Below are positions 13,101-27,100 of a stretch of 64,000 nucleotides of DNA, in pieces. The notes below the pieces were generated by a model. It worked only from the letters and a program-made list of their open reading frames with translations. It was not told where the DNA came from and did no database searches. This stretch comes from Mesaphorura yosii (lineage: Eukaryota; Arthropoda; Collembola; Poduromorpha; Tullbergiidae): the NCBI GenBank assembly GCA_009869945.1, contig WIXG01000203.1, positions 81,438 to 145,437 on the forward strand. Direction: 5' to 3'. A program made the position numbers and the translations under genes. Position 1 is the first letter of the stretch. Every line of letters starts with the position of its first letter.

Positions 13101-15154
13101 CCACAAAATCAATCTTTAGAAGTAGCAACAGAGAAATAATCAGAAACAAAAGAATTACGTTACGCCACGGTACGGCCATGCCGCGCGGGAAGGAAGAAGC
13201 ACATGCAAAAGCAAAAGCAGGGCAGGAATGCGAATGTTTTAAAAGTATTCCGGGAAGCGGTGGGCACTGAGGCACTGGAATCAAGGCCTGGGCTTGTTGG
13301 TTTTAGATTTGTATTAAAATTTGATCCCGGAGGAGAAACAGAAAACACAACACAAAATGCATGTAAGAACGCGAACGCAAGAAGATTGCGTGAAATTCCT
13401 GAAGCGAAAGAATTCCATCTTGACTCATGCAACAGCGCGAGCATGTACGCGTACAAACAACAAATTGTTGCATTCATCAATATTAAACATGGAAAATCTT
13501 TTCTACGCGGAAATCCTGGAAGCAGCAGCAGCGCAAGGTTTAGCAGTTTGGAGCCTCGAAACGTGGGAATTGCACGGAGAATTACGAGCTCTAGCCGCTC
13601 CAGCGCATAAACCCACGGTTTTATTATTGCACTCGAAAAATTATTGCGAAATTGAAACCGCCGCATTGCAATCGGCGAAAAGCGCCATTTTCTCTTTCTG
13701 AAATTCAACATCGTCACGGAAATCATAAAAAGGTTCAGACAGGTTAAACCGTGGTCCATTTCCAGACGCATTTACATCGTCGTTCCTCCCGACGGCGACT
13801 TCTACTTACCACTTCCAGACAGACGCCATATTTTCAAATTGCAAAAAATCGCCATTAAACCGCACACAGAACTGCCAACTGTTTTTGCACTTTGCCATTT
13901 GCCGATTTGCCATTATGAAGGATGATAATGATAATGCCTGCTTCTAATTATTCGCCGCCTCGTCCGTGCGTATGCCTCCCGCGCCGTGCCAGCCGTCTTA
14001 ATGCCAACCGCACACGCCAAAACTACGCCAAAGTCGGCCATACCACACATCTTTCCAAATGCCAGCGCTTTGTGCTGGGCTGGGTGCTTGTTTTCGGAAG
14101 TTATAATAATTACGGCTGACATTTATAGAGTAATGCATGTAGCACGTAAGTTTATGCAAATACGCAACTAAGTCGTGAAAGAATTCGTGAATTCGCGAAT
14201 TTGCCACAGCAGCCAGCCCGCATGTCCGTGTGCATGTGAAGCGAACATAATCAAGCTGAGCCAAGCCACGCCGGGGCTGCTGGATGGTTAAAAGGTCTTG
14301 GGACCCGCAAATGAAACTCGATGCTTATCACGACACGGGTGCTTTACATTTAGAACTTTTGGAATGCGCTGTGCCGTGCCACGTCGTAACGCAATGCAAG
14401 CGCCCGGCCCACGAGAATGAGAACTCGACTCTGGCAGTGCTGCTGCAGTAAATTGAGACTCTATTTTCACATTTACAAATGTTTACCATTTCTTCAGGTT
14501 CACTTTTCGCAATGGCAATGGCGCAGGCAGGCAGACACAGCCAACAGCCGCCGTCAGTCTTGCTTTAGTCATGAACCGCTCTACATTGTGCGCGGACCAC
14601 GCGACGAAGACGATGCGACGTGAATCGTGATTCGTGAACTGGACCACATTTCTCGAACTGTGAGATTCTTGATTCTTCGACTTTCGACATTCGACCACCG
14701 CAACGCAACACCGGCAGCAGCGAGACTTTTTTGACCACTGAAATTAAGAAATTATCTCTTTGCTCTGTGAGCGAAGCTCGAAATGACGACCAAGGTTTAG
14801 ACTATAACTTCAATTTGTGACGACGAGCTCCTTCCGATATTTGTGCAAAGACCATATTTCTTGTGTCAAATCAAATCATTTCTAAACTCGACACCATGTG
14901 AAATGTGAAGATTTTGTGGAGTTACGAGTACAAGAACAATAGGTAATCCTTTGCCGGTATCACACCCAATTGACACGTGCAAAGTGTTGGCTGATCACAA
15001 TAACTTGAGAAATGAGAATCCAGAATGACCCATACGCGCACGCAAAAAGAGTAGTGAATCTATTTAATTTACACGATTTAAAGTGCGATTAATTAAATAA
15101 ATATTCTCCTCAGTCACCGTCGCTGCTCCAAACGCCTAAGCACCTGCCTTCACG

Positions 15155-18100
15155 ATGAGTATGATGATGAGAGACGAGACAACCTTCTATGTCGTGTAAG
15201 TCGGAATTTTCTCGCATTTTTGTTTGAATCGGAATCTTGACAACTTTCTTCTTGTCAATGATTCATCGCCGACGACGGTGGCAACGGCACGGCTGAGCGT
15301 TCACCCCGACGGGCCTGGCAGGAAAATGCAGAAGGCTCGTGTCTGGAGCGCTTCAACTCGAGCCATGTCATTATTCCCTAATAAAAATAATAAAGTTTGT
15401 TTAACAGAGAAACATATTGCATTGTCCCTTCAACTGCCAATTTTCAGCCGTGTTCGCTGGGTGGAATGGAATAATGGGCGTCTTGCACGCATGCACGGTG
15501 CGCTACGGCTACGCGTAGACGCATTATTTTGACACCATTATTATAGTAGCATTTTTTACGATCGACTTTCATCAATACTTTGTAATAGTAATAATATTAT
15601 TACTGCTGCTGGTATCGCCTAGTGAGTGTAGGTATGCCATTATTTTAATGTTATGCCTGCCACGCCACGCTGCAGCAATGCAATGCGGATATTTGTTAGC
15701 TTGACGTAGGGAAATGGCAAGTTACAGCGGATACGGGACTCGGGACCGACCCGGATCGGATGCGAAATAATTGTCTGCATGCATGGAATGACGGCAATGA
15801 CGAGAAGGCAAAGCAAAAGCAAAATTACTACGAAGGAGTATGAGCCAGGCTTTGAAGAGCTGCGGTGCGCTTGTTGAAAAATGCAAATTCCTTGCAAAAT
15901 AAGCAATAACAATCGAATAATCGTCGAACGCTTATCGGCTGGCGAGTACTTGAGTAAAGGAACTGAAACCAGGCGCAAGGTGAGGTGAATTGCAGGTTTT
16001 TCGCGCAGTTTGGCGTGTTCCTAGATTTCATGCCTCGCAAAACTTGATACTTCAGCAAAATCTTACCAGTCATCGTCTTCGACATCATCTTTCTCTCAGT
16101 TTCTAATTTTGACTGATGCAGTGTTGGTGCTGATTTATGGCCGCTCCTCCAAACACATGGCTCGTGTCTCGTGCAGATCTGACATTTGTATTATGCAAGA
16201 TGCGCGCGAGAGTGAATGAATAAAAGTCATTCTTTGCAGGAAGCCAATTCTGAAATGAAACAAGAGAAAGAAGCCAGTCAGTCGACTCGTCAAGTTGACT
16301 TGAAACATTTGAAGGCTTTGTACTCTTTTACACCTTACTTTTGTGAATTTGGCCTTCCAGCCTGCGTTGAGCCCACGAGGCTCAGCTGGCCTGGCTTTGG
16401 GTTTGGCTTGGGCCACGCCACGATGAATCATGAATTCTAGTTAAGCTCGATGATGAATCGAATCTCGTGTTCATTGTTCTGTTCTTACGTGTTTCCTCTT
16501 CTGTTGTTTGCAGCCCGGTCGACAAGTTTGAGAAGGAGAAGGACACTTTCACGACCGAAGTCACAATTCCAATGAGTTCGCATGGTTCTTTGATCCATCA
16601 GCGCAAGAGTCTCCTGGGACGGCCATTAGGAGTCAGGTTCGTTTGTTTGCCGTGATCCTTCAATCTTCCTAAAACACACGTTTCATTTTTATGTCTCTCC
16701 TGTTAATGGCTCGTGTTTCTGTTTGTGTAAATGCAAAGCAATAAACAACGATAATGCAGGCAAAAATAAGACCAGACTAGTGAGACTAGACATACCCCAC
16801 CACAAAAGTCCAACGTGCCCGAAGCTTATCAGTTGTCTTATTCCTCCATTCTTCTTTCCAGTGCGGTTTCCATTCCCATTTCTGTCTTGTTTACACTTTG
16901 TGGTCGAGTTTGCGAACGCGAATCGGGATCGTCTGCTGTCTTCTGCCGGTGAAGGCGAGAAAAGAAAGAAGATGCGACCAGTGAACAGCAAGTTATTAAT
17001 GACAATGGCACCACTCTACCGTAATGTGTAAAGATAACGTTTCTATAGTCAGCCAACGACCAGCCCCTGGCTTTGACATGGTAGCTTTAACTTATGCTGG
17101 TCTACTAACACTTAAAAGTGCAAAAATGAAAGCGGCGTTGCGTTGGCATAAACGAGCACGACGCCGGCTACTTTCCAGATTTTTACCGATCTCAAGTGCA
17201 GTTGTAAAAGTAGTTGTATGGCTAGATTGTATCTTGTGTTTGCAGGACTAACAGAAGAACTGTGAAATGTCGGAAGCTTCAGTCCAAGCTGTACAACTTC
17301 TTGGAGAGGCCGCACGGAAATAAGGCGATCGTGTACCACGTGGTCATGTAAGTCCAGACTTCCAGACGCAGTCCCAGAATTTCCTCTTCTGAAATGCGGA
17401 AGTGAAAATTTTGAGATCTTTCCCGCATCAATCAAAAATTGTGAATTATGACCTGCAACGCGTCGTGGACGCAAGATTTAATTAATCGGTTCTCCATCGT
17501 CCTTGCACGTCCGAATTCTCGATTTGTTAAGTTGTTTCTCCATTAGCAGCAAAGGAAAAGCAAGCCAAATTCTGCGGCACGTTTCCACATTTCGAATTCG
17601 AGCTTCCATTTCCAACCTACCCGACCGTCAATTCCGTTGTCCACTGGGAATTTTCTCAGTTTATCGCACACATTGGACGAGCCTTGGCGGGCGTGAGTCG
17701 CGTGAGCCGTGCATGGGCGAGTTATTTGGTTGTTTGTACATTTTTCTCTAGCTTGGCGTGGCCTAGCCCGGATTGGGATTGGCTTCATTGGCTTCATGAA
17801 AAGCAGCAGTAGTTTGTGTTCTTCGTGTAGTGTGTAAATAAACCGCAATGCCGACGCGAAATCGAGAAAGGAAATCGAGAACGGATGGCTAGCCATTTAT
17901 CGAAGACATCCAGAGGGATTTGGCCGGTCGCTTTCTGGAACACGAAACGGGCGACCAAGACCACATTGTTGGCGACACGGCTCTTGTGACTGTGACCCGA
18001 CCACATGCCACAAATTGCTTTGGGTCCACGCACGATATTTTCTTGTCACAGAAGATTTCTTGGCGCTGCTTTGCTGGAAAGCTGGATTTAGGGATCTGCT

Positions 18101-21100
18101 AATTTATTAACCTGTGCATGCCTGCAATTTTAGCTACCTGCTTGCAGCCGCAGTGAATGTTGCTAATAAATAGCGGCCCGGCCCGGCCTGACGCGAATGA
18201 GAGCAGCTTGTGTCTTTTGTGATCACCAAAGCCTGTAAAACACGACCACGAGCACTGAAGACAAGTAAAGCTCGTTCGTTTTCGATGTATCGCGAAATGG
18301 AAACATGAGGAAGCTCCAAGCGGACGCGGGTACGGCACTATTTATTTTTGTTTCCAACCTACTACAAGACGTAAATAGCTGTGTGTACCTGCTGCAGTGA
18401 TTCACATTTCACATTCACACTGCCACGTCGCGTCGGGCCAAAACTAAAACAAAAACTCTGTACTCTAGCTTGGCATTTGGGTAGTAAATTTTTAATAAAC
18501 TTAGCGAGTGATTTTAAAATTAGTTTCTAAAAATACACTGGGGCTCTGCTTTCCGCTTGGCTCGCGCTCGCCTCGGCTTTTTCTGCGTCTGCCTCTGCCG
18601 CTCGCTCAGGCTGTTAGTCATTTTGTAAACAGAGACACGAGTATGAATTCGAAAAATAGGGAGATTGGCACACGACCACGACCAAAATGCCCCACAAAAG
18701 CTCTGCTACTCTTATTAGCGTCATCAAAAAATCATTGTAGTCGATTAACAACTGATTAGACGGTCGAAGTCATAATATTTTGGGTGCGCATGCTGTTGTT
18801 TTATTTTTCGCGTGGATTTTGGCACATTCTCGACGAAAGGTCTAAAATTAGTCAATGTTAGATGGGTTTTATCATTGAATCAGCAGTTTAATGACGTCTG
18901 CCTGTGTTTTCTTGTGAAATGCCGTGCCGCGCCGTACCGTGACGCGTGCCGAGAAGGAATTCCTGATTTGTTATTAGACTGGAGTGTCAATCATCGAAAG
19001 ATGCGTGCGTATGTGGCCTTTTCAACTTCAAACTTCAATTTTTTAAGTACGACGTGTGGTGTGCAGAATTCAAAATTCGACGTATGACACTATAAAAACC
19101 AGAACCCCACAACCCGTCAAGCTTCAAGCGCTAACAATTTCCAGACGCATTGTCATACGCGTCGCGCAACGAAAAAATCGAATTCTCATGCAGGAGCCAC
19201 CCGCGCATTACAAAATGATTGCATTTGTAAACCGAATCGAGCACGTAAAAACCCTGTTCGTATTATTAGCACAAATTGCGGAGAGCAGTCAAACTGCCGG
19301 CGCTAAATTGAAACCCCGCAGAGTGTTGGCGTTCAAATGTCAAATTCAATCGCGCCTGGCTCTTTATCAGTGACACGGTACATGTAACGCCACGCCACGC
19401 TTTGCCACGCGGGGACTGAGAGGCTTTTACTCGCGCAGCGTATCGCAGCGCTGGAACATCTTTTTAGGCGTGCAGCCAAATTGACAAATGAGAAGGAAAG
19501 AGATGCCCGCGCCGCATCAGGACAAAGACACTCTTTTATTATTGCCTCGCGTTTCACGCCACGGCAAGCCATTTAATATCGTCAGATGTTAATCTGGACC
19601 GGGACGAGACGTAAGAAGACGAGGCAAGAATTGGAATTGGACCAGATGCGATACGAATTGTCTCGGCTTGGCTTGGCCTGGCCTGTAATTGAATCCCGAT
19701 CGATGCGGACCATGAAAGAATCATGAAAAAATTATGAACCAGTCCGTCCAAAGTCCTGCCTGCCTGCCTGAATGGCACGTCGCCCGTTAATGAGCGAATT
19801 TGTATTTCATTTACATGGACGATACGACGAAACCGACACCAACACAGCCCAATTAAGGAAAGAAATACGCCGTAGCCGTACCTTTAATTAAACAGTGAAA
19901 CTGTCCATCTGCTTGCTGAACTGCGAGTGTTCGCTGCGCTGCGACTTCGTCGACGTCATCAAATTTGCATGTATGTTGATTGATTTATTAAACTGCTGAA
20001 TTCGAATTCGAGCTGAGAATTACGATGGCGAATGCGAATTTGGGTTAATTGCTAATTGCCATACGTACACGTGCGACTTGCGGGTGCGAATCGTCAGGTG
20101 GAAGGAATCAACACGAAATACAAACCGAGAATTAGAAAATTCAATTAGTGTTGCAATTTAATGCGAATTGCGGACTGCAAATTTTTAATTAACCAAAGTA
20201 AAGAGGCGCAAACTGAACGCAAAGTGAAGGCCAAGAATGCAAACAGCATAATTCATTTTTTTAATTGATCGACTTCCTGTGGTGTGGGTTAAGCAAGTAA
20301 AGAGCATAAATCATGCGAGTAAATATTCTGGATTCTCAAATTCGCTTACGGGTTGCGACTTGCAAGCGTGCGTGCGTGAGAATTTCCGCTTATCAAATTT
20401 CTCATACGGTAATTTATCAGCTGCTGCCCTGCCCTGCTACCCTGAAAAGCACGACCGGGCGAAAGTCATTCATGTCTTGTAGCGTCGTGTAATTAAGGGC
20501 CAAGATGTATTATCCTCATACACGCTCGTGAAAAAGCGAAAAATGCAAATTCAATAATTTGTATGCTTTGTGGGGACGCGGACGAAGAGCAAATTTATTA
20601 ATACATGTGAATACATTTGTTACTGAAGGCTCGTTTCTTACTGTAAGTGAAATCGAAGTCCACTTCGGCAGAAGCAGACGTCTTCAGGCCTCTCACGTGG
20701 CCATAGCTTTAAAAATTTAGGCCGGTAGCATAACAGAACCGAGTCGGATCAAGTCAAGCCTTAAAGCCTGCCTGTCAAATTTTGTAATCGCAACACTGCG
20801 CCCAGCATTTGGCACAGCATAATTATTATTCTACACACACCGGCCACGAGCACGTTTTTATTCCGGTGTTATTAGAACTATCATTCTCTTTCTCATTTCT
20901 CGTTTCACGACTTTCTACCGTATGCCTATGGGAGATTGCTTTCTCCTTTCTTTCAATTCGCTGCTCGCCCATCGCCCTTTGCAATCGCAATCGCAATTGC
21001 AATGGGTTTGGCGCAGTCCATTTATGGCTGTGGAGAAAATTCAATGCACTGGCTGCACTTACTCTAATGACGAAGCACGAACGCGGCCGCATGCCCAAAC

Positions 21101-24100
21101 CGGTAAAGTACTTGAGCAACTTCCTGTTTCGCCTTTCGCCAGTTTCGCACTCGCCGCCGCGCCGTCGTTCCACTTTGCGTCCCAGCCTTTTGTTCTTTTG
21201 TGACGAGTTCTCCAACTTTCTCCTGCTTTCTCGGCTCGTCGACCGCATTGTCGTAATTGCTTTGTGCTTACACTCTTGCTTCACTTGATCCATTTTTCCA
21301 TGGGTTTGGGCACAACAGCGGAAAATATCACACTTTAAGCTGCTGCGGTGGTATTGTTTGGTCGTTTTCTACTTTATTGTGGTCGTCGATTGTGGATTTG
21401 GGTTGGTTGTGGGTTATATTTTAGTCATTTTGAACATGTGAACGAGTAACACGCGCGCCGGGACTAATTTATTGTATGAGAAAACTTGGACTTTTGGGGC
21501 CAGTTCGTGTAAGAGAAAAGAAAACAATAGCGTGATTAAGCTCGCGAACGGTCGCGTGGTGACATTTCGTGTATTTTTGGTATTTATGGTCAGCCGGCTG
21601 GCTATGATTTACGCCTTCAGCTACCCGACGGAGAAAAATAGAAAAACCCGGGCAAGGAGCAGTACAAAATTGGCATTTAATTCTTTGCTGCATACTTTTT
21701 GCATTAAAACGTGAATTCGAATCGGCGGGCACAGATTCCCAGATTTTCGCATTCGCAGGAAGACGTAGACAGTCTGAAAATATTTTCATGTTTCGCTGGA
21801 AGTTGAAATGTCGCAGTTCGCAGATTGCCTCTGCGTGGATTAGTTTGGAAACTTAATTTTATGCATGAGTGATGCGAAAATCGAAAAGACGTACGTACAG
21901 CTTTTGTATGAGTGGATTGGCTTCACCGACGTCATAGCATAGCTTGCCTTTATGCCTTTATTGCGGTTAATCGTGATCTGCTGCAATTTTTTGTGAATTA
22001 GGAGCTCGTAGTGATTAATTGATCCAGGAGCAGCAATTAATCGTGGTCGTGAGCTGTGAATCGCTGGCTCATCATTCATTGAGCGAGATTTACAGATTTA
22101 CTCATCATTCATTTGGCAATTTGGCATGCTTACGCGTTTAAGCTAGTAATCTTTCATAATCCGCGCCACGCCGCGCTGTGCCAAGCCAAGAAAAAGTCAA
22201 GTCAGAGTCAGAAATGATGTCGTGAAACTGAAACTAGGTAACCCACTCCCAAATCACAGCACAGATCGTCTTCTATGCGCGTTCGTGCGCTTCTTTTCCC
22301 CGTACACGATTCCTCAGTACACATCATTAAATTATCATTTGGCTTTGGCAGAGCGTCAGGAAAAAAGACTCGCGATTTGCAATTTGCAAACGCAAACTGC
22401 ACTGAACCAATCACTCACTCCAGCGACGCAACGCCACGGCGAAAAAACCCGCTTGCATATGAATGGAAAATGAATGCGCAAAGTGAAAAGTGGCTTCGGG
22501 CTTTTCGGATTCTTTTCTTATGGCGTGGCGTGGCTCGGCTCGGATTCTCAGAAATTTCGCGATGATTTCCATTAATCATTCTGAAGGTAGTCTGGAGTCA
22601 AGTCAAGCCGATTCAAGTGTTCTACACACCGCGGCGTCTGATTTTAATAATTGCATTTTCGCCTTCCTCTTTGGTATTTGATTATGTTCGAAACCTTGCC
22701 AAATGCTATGATACCAAAGTCGGTCGATCACGTCATCATTGTGTCGTCGCTACAAATTCGCTGATTCGCCAATTTTCATGCAATGCAATTATGCGCCATT
22801 CCGCCATTTCCTGATTTGACTGATTTGCTGGTCTGTGCCCGTTTAATTATAGTCCGAGTAGGATTTGAGACTTTCTTTGGTGCGTAAGCTCAAATTAGTT
22901 CAAATTCGTGCCGCGAGCCGCCGCGTGCCGATAAGCGGGCAGAAACACTTAAATTAATCTCTCGGACGTATAAACAAACGAAAATTACAGAGTAACTTGG
23001 CCTCTGGCCTGGCATTACGTTACGATAATGGCCACGAGCAAACGCGAGGCATTAGCAACGGCAATGGCGGAGAGCATTAAAACGGCACGGCAGAGGAGTC
23101 CTAAAATTTAATGACGCGTTCGCGAAGGAGAAACGAGTCCATGGAGCACGTGCAAGAAAAGTACGGCAAGAAAATGCGAGCTGTAAGGAAATAAATACAA
23201 ATACACCCGAAAAGTGACGTCAATACAATTTCCAGATGCCAAACACAACAAAGTGGAGCTGAAGCTGAAACTGGCCCAGTTAATGAATTTGAGATCATTT
23301 ACAGCAGCAGGCAGATGTTTGGTTACTCGTTCGTTCTTGTTTAACGAGCAAGCGAGGCAAGGGAAAGAGAAAGAGAATGAGCTTCGAGATTCTTTACGCA
23401 TTCAAGCGCCTGCCTCCAGCAGCCCGTGCCTTATGAATGAAAGAAGCCTGCCAATCAGTCAGTCAGTCAGTCAATTGACAACTTTCTGTCTGGCCGCGGG
23501 AATTTATTTGGTGTCTTCCCTCTCGAATACGCCCCGGCAATAAATCTTATCCTGTACTTGTCCTGCATGTCCGAGGCGCTCCGGTTATGAATTATTCAAA
23601 ATTTATTCGAATTTGCGAATTTTGGCAGCTCAGTGTCCAGCTCAGCATGTGCGTCCGTGCATCTTGAAAATCCGTAGCCATGAAAGCCTTGAATTGTCTT
23701 GAACAGTGGCAGCGGAAGAGAAGCGCAATGAATCTTTTGAAGTGGTTGGTAAAGTAAAGGCACAGTCAGGCGCGGTCAGGCACGGGACAGGAAGTTTTCG
23801 CGATAGATCTTCGGTTCTCGTTAATGCCAATGTTTAAAGCACAACGCTTAAAAAAACGCGAACGTGGCCGTGACTGGACGCTGGACGTCGACGTGCCCGT
23901 TCTTATTTCCCATCTGTCTCCGCCAAATTCAATTTACAGGGGCTTAGCGAGTCGACTCTGACGGACGCAGCTGACCAGACTGGCCAGACGGCCGGTCGCG
24001 ACTCGGAAGACACACAACGCCGGCCAGCCACGCACAGGCACCTCCGACAATCACAGGAATGCATACTGGATTCAAATCTGAAGTTTGACTCGTGTAAATG

Positions 24101-27100
24101 CACTGCCTTGTGAAATATGAAATGGCATCAAGTTTCACATTACGCAGACATAATGTGCAAAATTGAATTTTTAGTCTCGTACGTAATAAATTCGCATATT
24201 TGCGTATTCTTGGCACCCAAGCGTGAATTATGGCATCATCTCCTTTGCCATCGTTTTGCCACGCCATGCCAGTGCTTTCACCATCGATAAGGAGTCAGCC
24301 ACGGCCGACCAAGTCGTGACGTCACTTCATGCATACATACATACAGGTATTTTAATGATTTTACGCGTTCTGCATAGCCATACCGTGAAAATATAGTGAA
24401 TATAGTACGTCAGTAGTACGAGTATAATGATGATTTATACTCAATTTGCCGAATTTGCCAATGCCAATAAGCCTTCAAGAGCACCGAGCCATGCAAGAAC
24501 CCGAACGCCGAGCGTTTGTAATGCACTACGACATTTTTGTACTCGCACGCGCTACGGAAAACTTTGTGCACGTAAAAGATAAACTTTTTACAAGTCCCAT
24601 CGGGTGGAGAGACTAGAAACTTTCATAAATAATCTATTTACTCGCACCTTCTCAATAAATTACCCACCATGTCGTGTTTTGTCAGTTTGGTTCTGTGCTT
24701 GTTGCTTGTACTTCAAGCCAGTGACGTCAGTCATTCGAGTTCTGTGCACTTTTTACGCTTCGTCCAGTCGTGGGTCGACGTGGCAGATTTTAAAATAGAA
24801 TAACTCGCTCTATTTTTAGAGCACGATAGCACGATACTCGCACGCTTCCCAACGAATCCCAAACACAAAAACGTTTAACGCAGTCCGTCAGTCTTTTGCG
24901 ATGCTTGGCGTATTTTTAGAACGTGAATCATGTCACGCGTGAAGCGTCCAGTTTTGCTGTTGCTGATTGTTGAATTCTACTAATGAGAGGTTTTCATTAC
25001 GGATTCAGCGTGCGTGAAGTGCGAAAGTTTGCTTGTTTTTGCTCCCTGCGGTCGAAACTGAGAAATTCCGAATTCACCGCTGCATTTTCGGCAGGGCCAT
25101 CAAATAAATTACGGCTGTCATTCGATTTCGATTCGAATTGCGGAATTTCTTAATGAGGACGAGCCACGGCGATATTTTGCATAAAACTTTGCGCTGCCTC
25201 GCCTGCTTTGCACTTTGCATGTTCACAAAAGAAGATTAATGAGGCGTTTGTTTCGAATCGCAGAGCAGAGCAGAGCGGGCGAGTGACTGAATAAATTATG
25301 AGCGGCTTGAGCGGTTTGGAGAAAGTTTGGCCCAATTTTTGTGCAGAAAGAATTTGTCGATGGATTTTACTTGCAAGTTGCAGAATCTGCAAAAGACGTG
25401 GACGCGCCGAGGAGAATTTTTGAGAGCTGGGCCAGCAATTAGCGATTGCGATTAGCAATTGTTTGACATCTTTCACAGAATTTCGCAAGGGTACCCAGCT
25501 AATGAAGGAATTCGCATGCGGGCAGGCGGACGGGCTCGCTGCTCGCGTCGCCTCATCGTCGTTCTTGGGCCCATGATTACCAAATTAAACGACCTCATTT
25601 TCATTTCGCGTGTCTCGTCTTTTCTCGTCCTCGTCCAATCTGCGCCTAAATTGCTTTAAACTGCCTGCAAACTGCCTGCCTGCAAGAAAAACTGCGTCTT
25701 GTTCTCGTTTTTCTGCTTAATAAAAGTTTAGTTACTCGGTATTTTTACGCAATGCAGAGCAGACGCAGAAGCCGAATTGAAGCATGAAGCAGATTGCTTT
25801 GCTCTTTGCTTTGCTATAATATGCAAATTGGCATTTTCTTTTTATACTGGCATTCAGGTTCTAGAATTCCAGGAGATCAGAGCTCAAAGCTGTTGAGTTG
25901 TTGCTTACTGGAATTTAAACGAGTTGATATTTCTTCATCTTCTTGTTTCCTGTTTCTCTTTTCTTTGCTCGCATTCTTTCTCATTTCGGTCGAGTATAAT
26001 TTCCACTTTCCACGTACGTACGCGTACTTTTTCCTATTTACTTTGCCGCTTAGCGAAGAAGGTGAGATTAACTCGCTACTCGCATCTGCTTGCCTGCGTT
26101 TCATGGATCTTCATCTTTTAAATGGTCCAAATGCTTGCCCCATTTGCTTAATATTGCATTCGCCATTCGAAAAATTTCCTCTTTCATGTACGCGCACGTG
26201 AAGAAGATGAGCTAGCTTTTTTAAATTATTGCTTAATCCCCCGAAATGCTGAATACTAAATGCTGCGTATGCGCATTATTTATCCACATCCACCTGGCCC
26301 AAAGTTCTGGCGGGTAATTCCAGGTTTGAGTTCACAACTTTGCATGCTTCCGTCTTGCGTGGTGTCTCGCCTTGCGTTTGTGTATTGATTTTCTTTTATT
26401 TAAGACAGCAATTTTTCTTCAACTTGGAGACGTTGGAGGGTTTAAGTTTACTGTTCTTGTGCAAATATTCCCAACGCTTGGCGTGTGCCGGATGGTGACG
26501 GAGTCAGAAACATCATTTCCAGAACAAACAACAGCGAGGCAGGCGATGAGTTTGCATGACACTTATCAGCTCGGCCTAGTTTAGTTGCTTTTTGTCTCGA
26601 CGGCTCCTATTGAGTCGGGTCGAGTTTTCCCTGCGCTGCTGCCCTGCCGGCACTCCACCTGAATAGTTTTTAACTTTCGTGCTGTCCTGCACGCACTTCA
26701 GTCGTTGTCGCTTTCGTCCAAAGTGTCATAACCCCAGCTGCCCCGGTGTCGATTCCCAGAAGACTTCGTTTTCGCCACGCTCAGACTCACACTCATGTTT
26801 AATAATGCTTTTGTGGTTTTAGTACCTGGAAAACGAAAGACGCACTTCGTTTCTAAACTTTCCGTACAATTCCAGCAGTTTTAGCAATTAATTTCGCATA
26901 CAAACTACTGAAACTACAACTACCCGGGATTATTAGCATCAGATTCCAGTCTTTCGCTTTCCGTAATTATTCTGCCCTTTTGTCTACTTGTTTGATAATC
27001 TGTTCGTTAACTAATGCAATGCAATGCACTGAAAGTTTTCGAAAGTTTCACAAGCCACAAGCCTGGCGAATAATCCGGATAAGTTCTAATTCTGAATGCC

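Larger units (their letters stand above)
5277..15154. other. long non-coding stretch between ABHD12-like gene and KCNQ
   Basis: About 9.9 kb with no supported coding exon. Reading frames are short and overlap on both strands without family resemblance. It carries TGCC tetramer runs (7931, 10166), GCCAA/GCCAC repeats (near 5826) and AT-rich tracts. Untranslated 5' exons or enhancers of KCNQ may lie here: an acceptor-like TTCTCCTCAG ends near 15112, just before the first KCNQ coding exon. Confidence 0.5.

Noticed and set aside
13160..13771. A 203-codon minus-strand open frame upstream of KCNQ
   Set aside because: Overlaps long plus-strand frames, is made of Cys/Phe/Leu-rich sequence without domains, and has no recognisable promoter or polyA signal.
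20809..21293. Complementary open frames of about 155 codons on both strands in KCNQ intron 3
   Set aside because: No family resemblance, no splice context, and openness on both strands fits biased composition rather than coding.
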